In this document: piece by piece, positions 7,520 to 16,708 of the stretch
Layout of the letters: each line of letters starts with the position of its first letter
How positions within the stretch are numbered: position 1 is the first letter of the stretch
DNA from: Actinidia chinensis
Taxonomy: Eukaryota > Streptophyta > Magnoliopsida > Ericales > Actinidiaceae
Assembly: GCA_009663005.1 (NCBI GenBank)
Contig: VIGQ01000321.1
Span: 37,501 to 57,023, forward strand
Reading direction: 5' to 3'
Length of the DNA stretch: 19,523 nucleotides
Notes under the pieces: model-generated
Database searches by the model: none
Seen by the model: only the letters and a program-made list of their open reading frames with translations
Told to the model about the DNA's origin: nothing
Translations under genes and position numbers: made by a program

Positions 7520-7865
7520 ATATTCTGTAGAACGATACAATGCCACTTGGTTGCCAAAGGTTATACTCATTGAAGGATTGGACTAATACGACACGTTTTG
7601 CTCCTATCACAAAAGTGGGTCCATTCTGATGTGTCCTAGCTATGCAGCCACCACCCGCAACTCACTGGCTCTTACATCAACTAGATGTTAACAATGCTTT
7701 CCTTCCATGGCACTGTCGATGAAGATTTTTCATGTCTCTTTCATAAGGATTGGCCCGCAGGGGGAGACGCGTGTGTGCCGATTAATAGAAATCCCTTAAC
7801 ACGGCCTTAGCATGCTTCTTGCAATTGGTATTTCAAACTATCCATATTCGGCTATCCGATGGCTT
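7520..7865 (+). pseudogene. copia 3 reverse transcriptase, N-terminal part
   Basis: In alternating frames one reads LVAKGYTH at about 7550, the conserved LVAKGYxQ block. A decayed FAPITKV block follows near 7590, and HQLDVNNAFL near 7675-7705 is the motif around the first catalytic Asp. DEDFSCLFHKDWP follows. The fingers-to-palm transition then continues in broken form (VCRL near 7775, then a decayed LYGLKxAS block) to about 7865, where similarity stops abruptly inside the domain. The YVDD active site and all of RNase H are missing. Confidence 0.82.
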
Positions 7866-7879
7866 CCGGTAGTGCGGCG

Positions 7880-8560
7880 TGACTACTCTCCCGTTTCAAC
7901 TCGGCAAACTGGCTTTACATTCGAAGTTTAATGCTACTCATGATCCTGGGCAATGCTCATGGAAAAAACTTCTTCGTGTTCAAAGGAGGATGGGGACTTG
8001 TGGAGAATGGGTTCCTGAAGTGCTGAAGTGCATTCTCCAGATGCAGAGAGAAAAGCCATTGAAGATCACTTAAAAAATTTGAAGGCAAAGAACGTCTTTT
8101 CAGTCCTTATGATCGTTCATCCTAGGACAATTCTAAACAATAGACTGCGGAAGGAAGCTGGGATTCCCCCTAAACAATTAAGCAGAAACATTTAGGGTCC
8201 ACACGAGTGAGCATGCAATTGCAAGCTCTGCGGAAGGAATTCAAATTCTTCACAGGAAGCCGGAGAAAACGGGAACGAATATTCTCTCGCATCTTACCAT
8301 TGTCAACAAAATAAAGCAATGGTGAGGATACAGGAAAATACTGCTGTTGTTGAAAAGATTTTACATCCTAATGACTTCCAAATTTGATTATGTTTTTTGT
8401 TCCATTGAATATCTAAAGATTTATACACTTTAACCATAGATGCGTTGCAGAGTAGTCTTATTGTACTCGAACACAACTGCATGAACTCTCATCTGTGAAA
8501 AAGAACAAGCTTTGAAGCCACTCCTGGAGGATCACTCTAGAAGTAAAGACCAGGCTTTGA
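7880..8560 (+). pseudogene. copia 4 gag
   Basis: Gag capsid region of a TNT1-like copia. Near 7925-7960 SKFNATHDPGQCSW corresponds to the family's conserved segment before a short WxMLM-type block. GLVENG follows at about 7995 in another frame. DHLKNLKAKNVFSV (about 8062-8103) is the typical segment before the UBN2 core. The core continues with ANGE-like and VVEKIL blocks near 8345-8370, FDYVFCSIE near 8380-8410, and a DALQSSLIVLEHN-type stretch near 8440-8480. Each block is in a different frame from its neighbour, so several indels are present. It begins directly after the copia 3 fragment with no LTR between. Confidence 0.85.
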
Positions 8561-8960
8561 AAGTCACTCATGGAATCATTCTGGATCAGAGTCGTGTCGT
8601 GAAATTATAGAGGAGATTAAAGGGCGCAACTGGAGATCTTTTTGATAAGGCCACAGTGGAGGCTATAATTGTCACAAACTAGGACAATTTTGCAGTGGGG
8701 ACGTCCAAGCCAGAGACCAGAGGCAAACATTGCAAAATCAAGAGAGATGTTGTTGAGGCTTAATGTGGATCAAAACAAAAGAGTTGAGAAGATGCGTGGG
8801 TTTCTTAGACTCTGGATGCAACAATCAATGTGTGGAAAAAAGGAGTATTCTTCCATTTTGAATAGAACATTTCGAGATTCAGTGAAGCTTGGGAACACAC
8901 AAACTTTTGGCTGTAGGAAGAAGGAAGGTAAGGCTGAAATGAATAAATGACACAGATCTC
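8561..8960 (+). pseudogene. copia 4 zinc knuckle and protease
   Basis: A degenerate CCHC knuckle is visible as GYNCHKLGQFC around 8663-8696, with the His column replaced by Gln. The protease active site is split by frameshifts: the Asp-Ser-Gly codons are GACTCTGGA at 8808-8816. Downstream MCGKKEYSSILNRTFRDSVK (8828-8887) is in frame and matches the stretch after the active site in this copia group, ending KLGNTQ. An 8669-8950 reading frame covers most of this, but it begins in the knuckle and is not a genuine gene start. Confidence 0.85.
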
Positions 8961-10000
8961 ACATGAGTCTTTTATTACTGAGTTTGAAAAATAATTTGTT
9001 GAGTACTGGACATTCAAGAAAAGGGCTACCACTCTTTTTTCACATGGCAAGTGTAAGTTGTTTTCATTCGCAAAAAGGTTTTGATTATGGATCCACATGT
9101 CTTCAATCGATAGTTGTGTGGCATGCTCTATCCCAGCCTATTTCATCTACTTTGTTTTAACACAGTCACAGAAGATTTCCAAGCTTTGGTCATTGGTCGA
9201 TATGGTCACTTGAGTTTTCAGGTTTTAAAGACTCTTCATAAAGGAAGATGGTTATGATTAGCAACGAATTTCAACCGTCCCTCTGACCTATGCAAAGATT
9301 GTTTGGGTGGAAAACATCAAGGTCCTTCAATTCCAAAGAATTCAACTGGAGACTGCTGAACATTCTATAACTATGCATGTGGACATTTGTGGACGATTAA
9401 TCCCAGCGCAAAGAGCACGAAAAGGTACTTGCTCACTTTCACGAAGAGTTTGAGAGTAGAAAAACAGGGTTTTTCTTGGTAGAGAATCAGAAGCCCCGGG
9501 TTGTTGTGCAAGAGTTTTAAGATTCAGGGTTGAGCAAAGAAGGAAACAAGTTCATTTCTTAGGAACTTTGCCTACGGGCGAGGAGGCGAGTTCAATCCCA
9601 GAAGTTGCAAGTTTTGGGTGAGGGTCATGGCATATCCGACGACACTTAACAGCCTCATACCATCCACAACAAATGAGTTGGGAAAACGCAAGACATAAAC
9701 CATTATGATCGGGTTCGTAGTAAGCGATCCCGCGAAGAAACGTTCCCTAAAATCGTCTTGCTGAAGCTATAAATTGGCCGCGCATGTTTTGAATCGATGT
9801 CCGACCGTGGTAGTACAAACAAAACCGGAAGAAGCTTGGGGTAAAACTCAAACAGCATTGGGACTAGTTTAGAGTTTTTTTGGATGTATTTTCAAGGGGC
9901 AGGGCCTGACATTAAAAGAACAAAGTTTGATGATAAGATTTTTCAGTTGTGTATTGCTGGGAGTCAGTGAGAATCAAAGGCTACAGAACTCGAGTGACCC
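8961..10000 (+). pseudogene. copia 4 GAG-pre-integrase and integrase
   Basis: The reading starts with a KNNLLSTGH block (8990-9016), an HGKC-type block near 9042-9054, HALSQPISST (about 9121-9150) and the CKDCLGGKH zinc-binding pair near 9292-9320. The first catalytic Asp lies in VDICG near 9380. KRYLLTFT is near 9420-9443. The part around the second Asp is recognisable at 9570-9595 by its GEEASSIP reading. The block with the catalytic Glu is broken near 9670. AWGKTQTAL near 9835 leads into the variable C-terminal region, FDDKIFQLCIAGS near 9928-9970, and an EEAIICDLEW block near 10075-10105. All essential residues are in broken frames. Confidence 0.85.
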
Positions 10001-10379
10001 AATTCACAAAAGATCATCATTCGTAGGGATGTTGTATTTGGAAGGCATGAATTGGGATGGGAATAAAAGGTAAGAAGAAGCCATCATTTGTGATCTGGAA
10101 TGGGTGATGATGGGAGAAGCAACTGTGATGAAGAAAGAGACCCCGCCTCGCACCACTGAATCTGATGAAGCTTGTTGAATGAGAAGAAAACAGAGAGACT
10201 GCAGTAGCCACTGAATCTGATGCCACAGTCACTGCAACAAATACCCCTTTAAATTCAATGGCAAAGGCAGAAATTAGAAAAACCACCTGTTGGTGACAAT
10301 TATGAGATAGGAGAAAGACTTTCTGAGGAGAGCATGAAGCCCAACTTGTATGTTTGCAGCCCGCCGATCCAATTTACTT
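10001..10379 (+). other. copia 4 linker between integrase and reverse transcriptase
   Basis: Purine-rich and Glu/Lys-rich in translation, this is the acidic variable linker of the family, with EEAIICDLEW at its start and a Pro/Thr-rich part near 10235-10270. A minus-strand reading at 10017-10286 is a shadow of this purine-rich linker. Confidence 0.6.
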
Positions 10380-11160
10380 TAAAAAGCGTTAAAAGTTAGT
10401 AAATGGAGAACCGCTATGGTATAAATGGAAGTGATAAAAAAATGGCACTGAGAATTGATAGATTTACCTAAAGGAGAAAACAATTGGAGTAAAGTGGATT
10501 GACAAACTAATTTTAATAAAAGGAGAAGTATAAAAACACAAAGCTCGTCTTGTGGCGAAAGGTTACACCCTCAGCTGTAGGGGTAGAGTATACTGAGTTT
10601 TTTCACTGTGGCGCGTATGGAACATTCGATTAGTAGTTGCACTTGCAACTCTAAAGAGGTGTTTTTCATTTAATCAGTTAGATTTTGAAATCCTACATTG
10701 TTACACGTGATTGAAGAAAGTCTGTGTCGAGCAGCCGTTGTTGGTTCTGTGCAAAGAGGAACTGACAAAAGGTTTATAGCAAAAGAAGGCACTCTAAGGA
10801 GCTCACGCAAGCACCCGTGCTTGGTATAGGGTAAAGAAGCAATGTTTTTCTTGAAGGAAGGATTTTGAAATGTGACTATGTGAGCATACCTTGTTCATCA
10901 AAACCAACAAGACGTAAAGTTTTTTGATCGTTAGTTTTTCTGTTGATGATCTAATTATAACTGGATGTGATCTTAATATTTCCATGAAGCCTGAGTTTGA
11001 TATACTGATCTTGGTACGATGAGATATTTCTTGGTCTTGAAGTCTTACAAAAACTGATGGTATTTTCATAAGTCGAAAAAGTAAGCTTTAAAGGTATCTC
11101 AACAAGATTTGAATGATAAAAGTACCTTTAACTTTGTTTTTTTAAATTCCTCATTGTTTC
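10380..11160 (+). pseudogene. copia 4 reverse transcriptase
   Basis: KEKTIGVKWIDKLIL (about 10471-10515) is the conserved KxxGVKWIYK block, followed by HKARLVAKGYT at about 10538-10567. IRLVVALATL (10630-10657) and NQLDFEI (about 10672-10692) span the first catalytic Asp region. The second catalytic site reads SVDDLIITG with the Asp-Asp codons at 10945-10950, where the family has YVDD. LGTMRYFLVLKS (about 11014-11045) and TDGIF-type residues follow. Frameshifts separate nearly all of these blocks, so no active enzyme could be made. Confidence 0.88.
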
Positions 11161-11920
11161 CGGGTTGTAAGCTTGTAAAGATGAAGGGGTGATCAAGGTG
11201 TTAAGACTTACTACAAACCATTAGTTAAGGGAGTCTCATGTACCTCTCACAGCTATTCGACCAGATCTAATGTTTGTAGTGCGCATCATGAGTAGGTATA
11301 TGGAGAATCCTACTGAGTTACATTTACATGCGCAGAAAAGGGTGCTAGGGTATTTAGAAGAAACAATGATTTTCGAATTTTCTATAGGAAGGGAGGAGAT
11401 GATGAGACTGGTTGCTTACACTGATAGTGATTATGCTGGAGATTTGGAAGATCGAAAGAGCACCTTAGGTTATGTTTTTTTATTGAGTTCAGGGGCAATT
11501 TCTTGGCCATCAAAATTGGATTTCAACAGTAGTGGAGTGTGTACTACCAAAGAGGCAAGAAGGAAGGATGGTAGGTAGCAACTGCATGTGCATGTCAGGA
11601 AGTATGGTAAAAAGGGTGTTGGAAGCTAGATCAATTATAAAGTAGGTCATGTGTTATTCAATGTGAGACTAGTAGCCTCTACAATAAACTTTCAAAGAAT
11701 CCAGTAATGCTGATGGTCGAAGTAAGCACATAGAGTGCGTTTCATTTTCTTCGAGGACCTTACAAAGGATGAGTTACTGTGGAATTAGTAACGATGGATG
11801 ATAAACGAAGAGCAGTTAGCTGATATAAGGACTCCTAAAGCCACTAAGAGTTGAATCCTTTGTCAAGCTGCGAGGACAATTGGGAGAGTTGCTTTGAAAC
11901 TGATGTAAAAGAAGCTTGTA
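11161..11920 (+). pseudogene. copia 4 RT C-terminus and RNase H
   Basis: RNase H removes the RNA strand during reverse transcription. A clear 102-codon frame at 11270-11578 reads MFVVRIMSRYMENPTELHLH, then KRVLGYL, then AYTDSDYAGDLEDRKSTLGY with its catalytic Asp residues, and FLLSSGAISW. Frames then break. SKNPVMLMVEVSTZ-like remnants around 11695-11730 correspond to the conserved segment near the third acidic residue, and EEQLADIRTPK (about 11808-11840) is the family's conserved Pol terminus (normally EQLADIxTKPL). The longest good match of the element lies here, with about 100 residues uninterrupted. Confidence 0.9.
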
Positions 11921-11927
11921 GTGTTCA

Positions 11928-11942
11928 GTTTAAGGGAGGAAA
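11928..11942 (+). promoter_or_regulatory. polypurine tract of copia 4
   Basis: AAGGGAGGAA lies directly before the TG that opens the 3' LTR and about 90 nt after the decayed end of Pol. In this family the tract primes plus-strand synthesis. Confidence 0.75.
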
Positions 11943-12283
11943 TGTAGATTTTAAATGTTTATCTTACTGGTTTAAGTGGTTAGGTTCCACTACGTCTGTA
12001 AATACCCTTTTATTTTGGGTTTGTATTTGCTGTGTGATTTGGATTCTTCTCACAGTTGTAGGGTTTGTTTAGACTGGGGAGTATTTTCACGTTGTCAGTT
12101 ACTTTTATTTGCTCTGTAAGGCTATATAATAGCAGTTGTATTCAATGGAGTTGAGTTGTTTCCTCCAGTTTCATTTGTACTCTTTATTCAACTTTATTTC
12201 TAAACAATGATTAATTCTGTTCTTGAGAGTTCATTATGATAGGCCTCTTAGCAGCTTCTCTCTTCCTTACACAAATTATATCA
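11943..12283 (+). repeat. 3' LTR of copia 4 (about 341 bp)
   Basis: It starts TGTAGATTTTAAATG after the purine tract and ends ...AATTATATCA at 12283, giving the expected TG...CA ends. It contains a TATA box (TATATAAT, 12123-12130) and a T-rich region downstream. Immediately after it, ACCGG (12284-12288) could be one half of a target duplication; the partner cannot be found because the 5' end is lost. No second copy of this LTR exists in the window. Confidence 0.78.
12123..12130 (+). promoter_or_regulatory. TATA box of copia 4 LTR
   Basis: TATATAAT lies in the middle of the LTR, 180 nt from its start, as in other short copia LTRs. Here it would drive transcription into flanking repeat A', which could matter for read-through transcripts. 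Confidence 0.5.
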
Positions 12284-13012
12284 ACCGGCCAGACGACGCG
12301 CTTTTCCAGTGAGCTCTCTCTCGCCATTCTCTCTCCTTTGGATATGTCGAGCTTCGGCTAGGACAGAATTCTCAAAGACATTTACACTCATCTCCAATTC
12401 GCTATCAAATACTACATACTCAAACTCATTTCTTATTTGTTTTCTCTCTCATCTTCTCTGTCTTTCTCGACAAATATTTTTCCTCGTCTTTTCTTTTTCC
12501 CTAGCCTGTATTCTTATTCACGTCTTCACTTCCGCATTGCCATTTAGAGCAACCGAGTGTCGTTGTTTCTTTGGGGGCATCTCGCGCTGTTCTCTCTTTT
12601 CAAACTGTTATCATCATGGAGGACCATAGTACTTCATCACGAATTCGCATTTGCTCTCAATCTCATTCTTCCTCTACGTCTGGGTATGCCGAAGCCATAG
12701 GAACGGGATCGCTACGAAACTGATCTGCGCTTATCAAGAAACTTTCTGTGATTCAATTGTTTGGCTAGTGATCGTCATACTCGTTTCCTCTCTCATCGAT
12801 TTTTCATTCACGAATAATCTTGGCGATTTGTGCCATCTGTTGCAAAGATTGTAAGGCGAGAAGTCTCCAGGACTGGGTTGAAGTCCTTGAATTTTCGAAG
12901 TGTTATCCTGTGTTTCGTTTATTCATTGTGGTGATGGGGAAGAGAGAAAGCTATATGTAATTAATATAACGCTCTCGCATACGAATGTTATTGTAATGAT
13001 ATGAAGATAAAA

Positions 13013-13553
13013 CTAAACAATTTTTTTAAATGATGGAATAATTACTTCAAATATGAAGTAGAGAATGAACCTCCTAACTTAGTATAAAAAAAAAAGTTAA
13101 AATACACCCCCCGATCAAAAAGAACAAAAATGGAATCACATGAGTATTTCAACATTGACCTATATATAATCTTGAGGATGTTTGTTGTAGCTCAAATGAA
13201 AAAGCTCTCAACCAACTTTGTAATGTGTGATTATAAGGTTGTAGTGAGAAGATCAATGTGTTTCATCCTTGCCATTCTCACTTGTTTGCTCATGTTACTT
13301 CCATGAAAGTTATTGTAATTAGAGTCTAGCATCATTTGTTAAAAGATATAGCAAACCAAAAACCAAGTTTCCATACCATCCTATACGATCCTACCACGAT
13401 CCGAGTCGCGCTCCTATACGAATCCCATACGATCCTACCGATCTACCACGATCCTATCCCACTGCGATATTTTATCGATACGGATCGCTTCATCCATTGG
13501 GATAATGGAATCGTCGATCTACGATCTGGGGGATGCGATTTTGAGAACCATGA
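13013..13553. mobile_element. insertion inside repeat A' of unknown type
   Basis: About 540 bp are present in A' but absent from A. The left 350 bp are AT-rich with no recognised motif. The right part carries the GATCC/ACGATCC array (13378-13458) and ends GATTTTGAGAACCATGAG. I find no clear terminal inverted repeat or target duplication, so it could be a DNA element, or A may be the deleted copy. The 77-codon frame inside (13336-13569) is repetitive and not protein-like. Confidence 0.5.
13378..13500. repeat. degenerate ATACGATCC/ACCACGATCC tandem motifs
   Basis: CCTATACGATCC, TACCACGATCC, CATACGATCCTACC, TACCACGATCC and GATACGGATCG follow one another with small gaps. Runs of CGATCC-type motifs are a frequent low-complexity component of plant transposon ends, which is from memory. 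CpG density is high for this AT-rich neighbourhood, suggesting fairly recent origin or protection from deamination. Confidence 0.6.
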
Positions 13554-13660
13554 GTACGACTTGAAATGAATTAGAAATGACAGAGAACGCGCCTCCGCAG
13601 TATGTAATGATATGAGTATACACTATAGCAAGACTTGGAATCCACCAAGGGTTGGTGTTT

Positions 13661-13810
13661 TCTAATTAGAGGAGGAGAAGGGTTTCCAATTTGCTTGTGC
13701 GTATTTGATGTGGATTTCGTTTCAGACGTTACACTGTAATCACGAAACCGCCGGAGAGAACTTAATGGTTAAGTTTCCATTATTGGTCATTTTAGTTTTA
13801 TTAAAGGTTT
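13661..13810. other. intergenic, nothing recognised
   Basis: This is the right flank of repeat A'. There are no open frames of note, no known motif and no repeat with the rest of the window. Confidence 0.6.
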
Positions 13811-13998
13811 ACTTTGGTCCCTATACTGCCAAATCTGAACAATTAAAATCATTTAAAATAGTTTGAATATAGTCCATACTTATATTGCCCACAAGTTCTA
13901 ACAGAAAACAAACAGTGATACTCACAAAGCCATTTTTAAAAAAGGGTGGGGGGGGCCAAAGGAAAAGTTTGGCATAATATGGGACCAATAGTAAAAGT
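13811..13998. repeat. possible small inverted-repeat element with GGTCCC arms
   Basis: ACTTTGGTCCCTATACTGCC (13811-13830) and the reverse complement of 13971-13998, which starts ACTTTTACTATTGGTCCC, share ACTTT and TGGTCCC with similar continuations. The arms are imperfect and have gaps. Wording such as GGTCCCTATACT is common at plant MITE ends. A G-run (13944-13956) lies inside. No target duplication was confirmed. Confidence 0.35.
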
Positions 13999-14280
13999 AT
14001 CTTTTAAAAATGACCAAGTTTACAGATGATTTTCTATCCAAATTATTAATTGAATATTGATGGTAGACTAATTAAAACTAAGTTAAAATAGTGGAGTTAT
14101 AATGGTTTAAATCTTAACAAATGAGACCATATTGAAATTTGTAAAAAACTACAGAAACAAATTGTGAAATTTAATAGAACTTAAATGGAGTAGTTGGAAA
14201 GGTTTAGCAGCCCATTTGTAGGTATGGGCTATGGTTTGGATGATCTATTTGAATGCCCTAAGTTTCTCTTTAAGCCCAGT
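13999..14280. other. AT-rich intergenic, nothing recognised
   Basis: No coding, RNA or repeat signal is seen here. Confidence 0.6.
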
Positions 14281-14590
14281 TTCTCAGTACTAAAACGCGA
14301 TATGTCGTGATTATGTTATTTAAATTCCTGTTTAGAATTGTATTCCACTTTGCATGCCTCATCATTTCTTGGAGCTTTTACAGCTGACAATGTTTTTAAT
14401 ATTTTAGGTAGTTTCTTGGACCGAGAATTATGCGGCTTTGTTGGTGTTTGCGCCAGTAAATATCTGGAGTTAGTTTTAAATATTGTTTTATAGTTCCGAC
14501 ACATCATGGTCGATTTTTATTAGTTGGAGGTTGTAGGCTTTGCTAATAGATTAGTTGGTTCATGGCCGCGTCAGCTATCGGATGTGAAAT
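14281..14590 (+). repeat. LTR-like duplicated segment, copy 1
   Basis: It matches 14755-15165 in order. Shared blocks are GTGATTATGTTATTT, a CATGCCT block, AATGTTTTTAATATTTT, CTTGGACCG or CCTGGACCG, TTATGCGG, TTTATAGTT, a TGGTCGATT block and TCAGCT followed by GGATGTGA. The end GGATGTGAAA corresponds to GGACGTGACA in copy 2. Confidence 0.6.
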
Positions 14591-14754
14591 ATTTAATATG
14601 GTTGATTCCCATAGAATATTGATGATCATGTTGTATCACCATTGTGATATGATTGTTGATGCGTGATTATTGTACTTTGAGATTATGAGATTTTATATAT
14701 TACCCCATTGCGAGGTCAATATTAAATCTTGATTAAACGAATGATGTCAACTAA
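14591..14754. other. spacer between the two LTR-like segments
   Basis: AT-rich, with no coding signal. It could be the remainder of one LTR-like unit, as the true start of the unit is unknown. Confidence 0.5.
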
Positions 14755-15165
14755 TTCTCTGTACCCACAGTATTGCCGTGATTATGTTATTTTAAAATTC
14801 CTATTTTCTACTATGCATGCCTGAACTTTTCAATTAATGTTTTTAATATTTTCAGGATAATTCCTGGACCGTAGAAGAGATTATGCGGAATGTTTGGGCC
14901 CCCTCTGTGGACCCCCTCTAAGGAATTCTAGTTTTCAATGGTTGTGTCCGTTAGTACATCATTTTAGGTACGTCTAATTTTTAGACTATTTTTGGAGTTG
15001 GTTGGCTAATGGGTGTTGTGCCCACGAGATATTCTTGAATGACGTGTGGTTTATAGTTTAAACAAATTTATGGTCGATTGTTTGTGAGTTGATTATTGGT
15101 AGGTTTTGTAATCCTTGGTTGATTCACAGCTGGTCAGCTCTGGATTTGAGGACGTGACATTCCAA
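14755..15165 (+). repeat. LTR-like duplicated segment, copy 2
   Basis: This copy is about 100 bp longer than copy 1 because of extra sequence near 14900-14990, including CCCCCTCT repeated twice. It ends GGACGTGACA. Many plant Ty3/gypsy (Tekay/Del-type) LTRs end in GG(G)TCGTGACA-like sequence, so the pair may be two old LTR 3' halves. No primer site follows either copy, which suits solo or truncated LTRs. Confidence 0.5.
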
Positions 15166-16194
15166 ATTGTTAACGAAATATTACATGCTGAGCTATAGGT
15201 CCAACTAATCACCATATCCCCAAAACCTGAAAGGCCTAGTTGCCGCAATTCCTCTTTTTTTCCTCACCAAGGTTGGCATACTTCAATAACCTATCAAGGT
15301 TAAAAACACTTTAGTTTAAGTTTCTTTCATTAAGTTTCTAAATATACATGGGTCGCATGGTGTAGTGCTGATAATAATATATTTTTTAACTATTTTATAA
15401 AACTAATTACATTAAAAACGTACAAAATTTCATTTTTGTCATTTTTTCTTTTTCTCATTAAAAAACCACAAGATAGAAACACAATCTAATATTGGAGCAA
15501 AGGAAATAAAATGAAAATAAAATCCCATTAAGCAATTAAAAGCACAAGGAGACTATTGAAAAAAAATTGTTCTGATTAAAAGTTAAAAAAAATATTAAAA
15601 AATAAAAATATACATATAATCCATTTCATTCCAAACTGGGGCCTACCTAAATACTTGATGTTACATGTAGATCATTGATATTTTAATGGATAAACAAGAA
15701 AATCAATGCATACACCACGCACAATGAAGATTACCAATCTCCTTTCCCGTATCTTGGTACTGATTTTCAATCGTCAATGAATTCTTGTCTCGTTTTCAAA
15801 AAAAAAGTATATTCCAATCAGCAATAGATAGTCTAGACTCTATGGGATAATTCGATTATTTTTATTTTTAGAGAACTTCTTTCCTATTTTGATCTTTCTC
15901 TTTTTGCTTTCCATTTTTCAGATATATATATATATATATATATATTACAAGAAAACCACTAAAATCAGATTATGGTAAAATAAAATTTGAAAAAAACTAA
16001 TTTTTGATATCGGATTCTAGTACTGTCCTTTGGGAAAAAACTTGAAATTATAAATTCTTCTAATAGAGACGAACCATAAAAGTAACATATTTTGATCAAA
16101 AAATAAAAAATTCAGTAATATAAAAATATTTAAATAATTGTTTATCCCAAACCACACCTAAAGGGTTAAACAAGTCACACTGTCCTTCCTTAAT
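15166..16194. other. AT-rich intergenic DNA
   Basis: No open frame or known motif apart from an (AT)n tract. Long A and T runs are frequent. The right end is the 3' flank of the CNGC pseudogene (downstream of its stop at 16197-16195), so it may hold its former 3' UTR. Confidence 0.6.
15922..15945. repeat. (AT)12 microsatellite
   Basis: This is an uninterrupted AT dinucleotide run of 24 bp. Confidence 0.95.
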
Positions 16195-16708
16195 TTAGAA
16201 ATCAAACTCATCTTGGTTGGGCTTGGGTGAGTGAGCAACGGGGTAGAGTTTGAGACTGTTCCTCGCCCAGTGAAGCGCACCACGACGCTGGCCTTCTTGG
16301 CCAAATCGACGATAGGCATGTCAGTGTCGACCGGTGCTTATACCTCCTCCACAATAGCTGAGGATGGCAACGGCCGCCAAGTCCTCCAACCGGGTGAGTA
16401 AATATCTCGCACTCCTCTTCACCTTCTCGTTCACGAATGTGTATCGAAAAGTGTTGCGTGGACGTAATTCACATCCTCGGCCTCTAGGCCGAATGCCTCG
16501 GGTTTTCGAGAGTGATTAGGGTTGAGGAAGATGAGGTCGGCGGTCCACAACGGGGCGTCGGAGGCACCAGGAGAGGAGTCGTCACCACTGAAGTTTCCGG
16601 GGCCTAACATGCAGCAGCTTTGGGACGCCGTCTATTAGGACTGTCTACTATGGAGGTGACCCTCACTATGAATATCATTAGCTGGACTGGTTCGCCTTCT
16701 TTGGTTAT
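16195..16708 (-). pseudogene. CNGC4: CNGC4-like exon c (nucleotide-binding core, IQ region, C-terminus)
   Basis: It opens ITKEGEPVQ, the start of the central binding-domain strands, then PGNFSGDD, the phosphate-binding cassette region. One base is lost just before LLSWCLRRP. EAFGLEAEDVNYV (about 16505-16467) and FRYTFVNEKVKRSARY are in different frames. The calmodulin-binding IQ region reads SPGWRTW followed by frame-shifted residues to RRYKHR. The terminal PKPNQDEFDF and TAA are intact. This is GC-rich (more than its flanks), as expected for an old coding exon. Confidence 0.87.

Larger units (their letters stand above)
5230..7865 (+). mobile_element. Ty1/copia retrotransposon 3, heavily decayed gag to early RT
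   Basis: Plus-strand copia traces follow in order: gag N-terminus (about 5385-5460), protease (about 5590), GAG-pre-integrase (about 5880-6120), integrase (about 6160-6870) and the start of reverse transcriptase (about 7520-7865). No LTR, primer site or 3' end is present. Gag is far too short, so internal deletions have occurred. The element stops inside the reverse transcriptase where copia 4 gag begins at about 7870. Decay is much deeper than in copia 1: no domain stays in one frame for more than about 60 codons. Confidence 0.85.
7870..12283 (+). mobile_element. Ty1/copia retrotransposon 4, gag to 3' LTR, decayed
   Basis: This is the most complete copia of the window in coding length. It reads on the plus strand: gag (about 7880-8560), zinc knuckle (about 8660), protease (about 8800), GAG-pre-integrase and integrase (about 8960-10000), reverse transcriptase (about 10380-11160), RNase H (about 11160-11920), polypurine tract and 3' LTR (11943-12283). 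Wording of the motifs is close to the TNT1-like group common in plant genomes. The 5' LTR and primer site are absent: gag follows copia 3 reverse transcriptase directly. Stops and frameshifts occur throughout. Confidence 0.9.
12284..13660 (+). repeat. repeat A', copy 2, with a 540-bp insert
   Basis: This is the diverged second copy of repeat A. The match runs from ACGACGCGCTT (12293) through the CT-rich leader and ATGGAGGACC region (12616) to about 13012. It resumes at TACGACTTGAA (13554) and ends near 13660 with AGACTTGGAATCCACC. In A the two halves are contiguous (compare 4781-4792), so 13013-13553 was gained by A' or lost from A. The small reading frame after the ATG at 12616 is not shared with copy A. 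Like A, it begins within about 10 bp of the end of a copia LTR. Confidence 0.72.

Noticed and set aside
10017..10286. 89-codon minus-strand frame with Ser/His-rich product
   Set aside because: It is the antisense of the purine-rich Glu/Lys linker of copia 4 Pol.
12309..12854. Small frames in the CT-rich leader of repeat A'
   Set aside because: None is conserved in repeat A, frames differ between the copies, and the composition (Ser, Phe, Leu, Cys) reflects the pyrimidine-rich DNA.
13944..13956. G-run as a G-quadruplex
   Set aside because: It is one nearly continuous run, not four spaced G tracts; more likely simple-sequence slippage.
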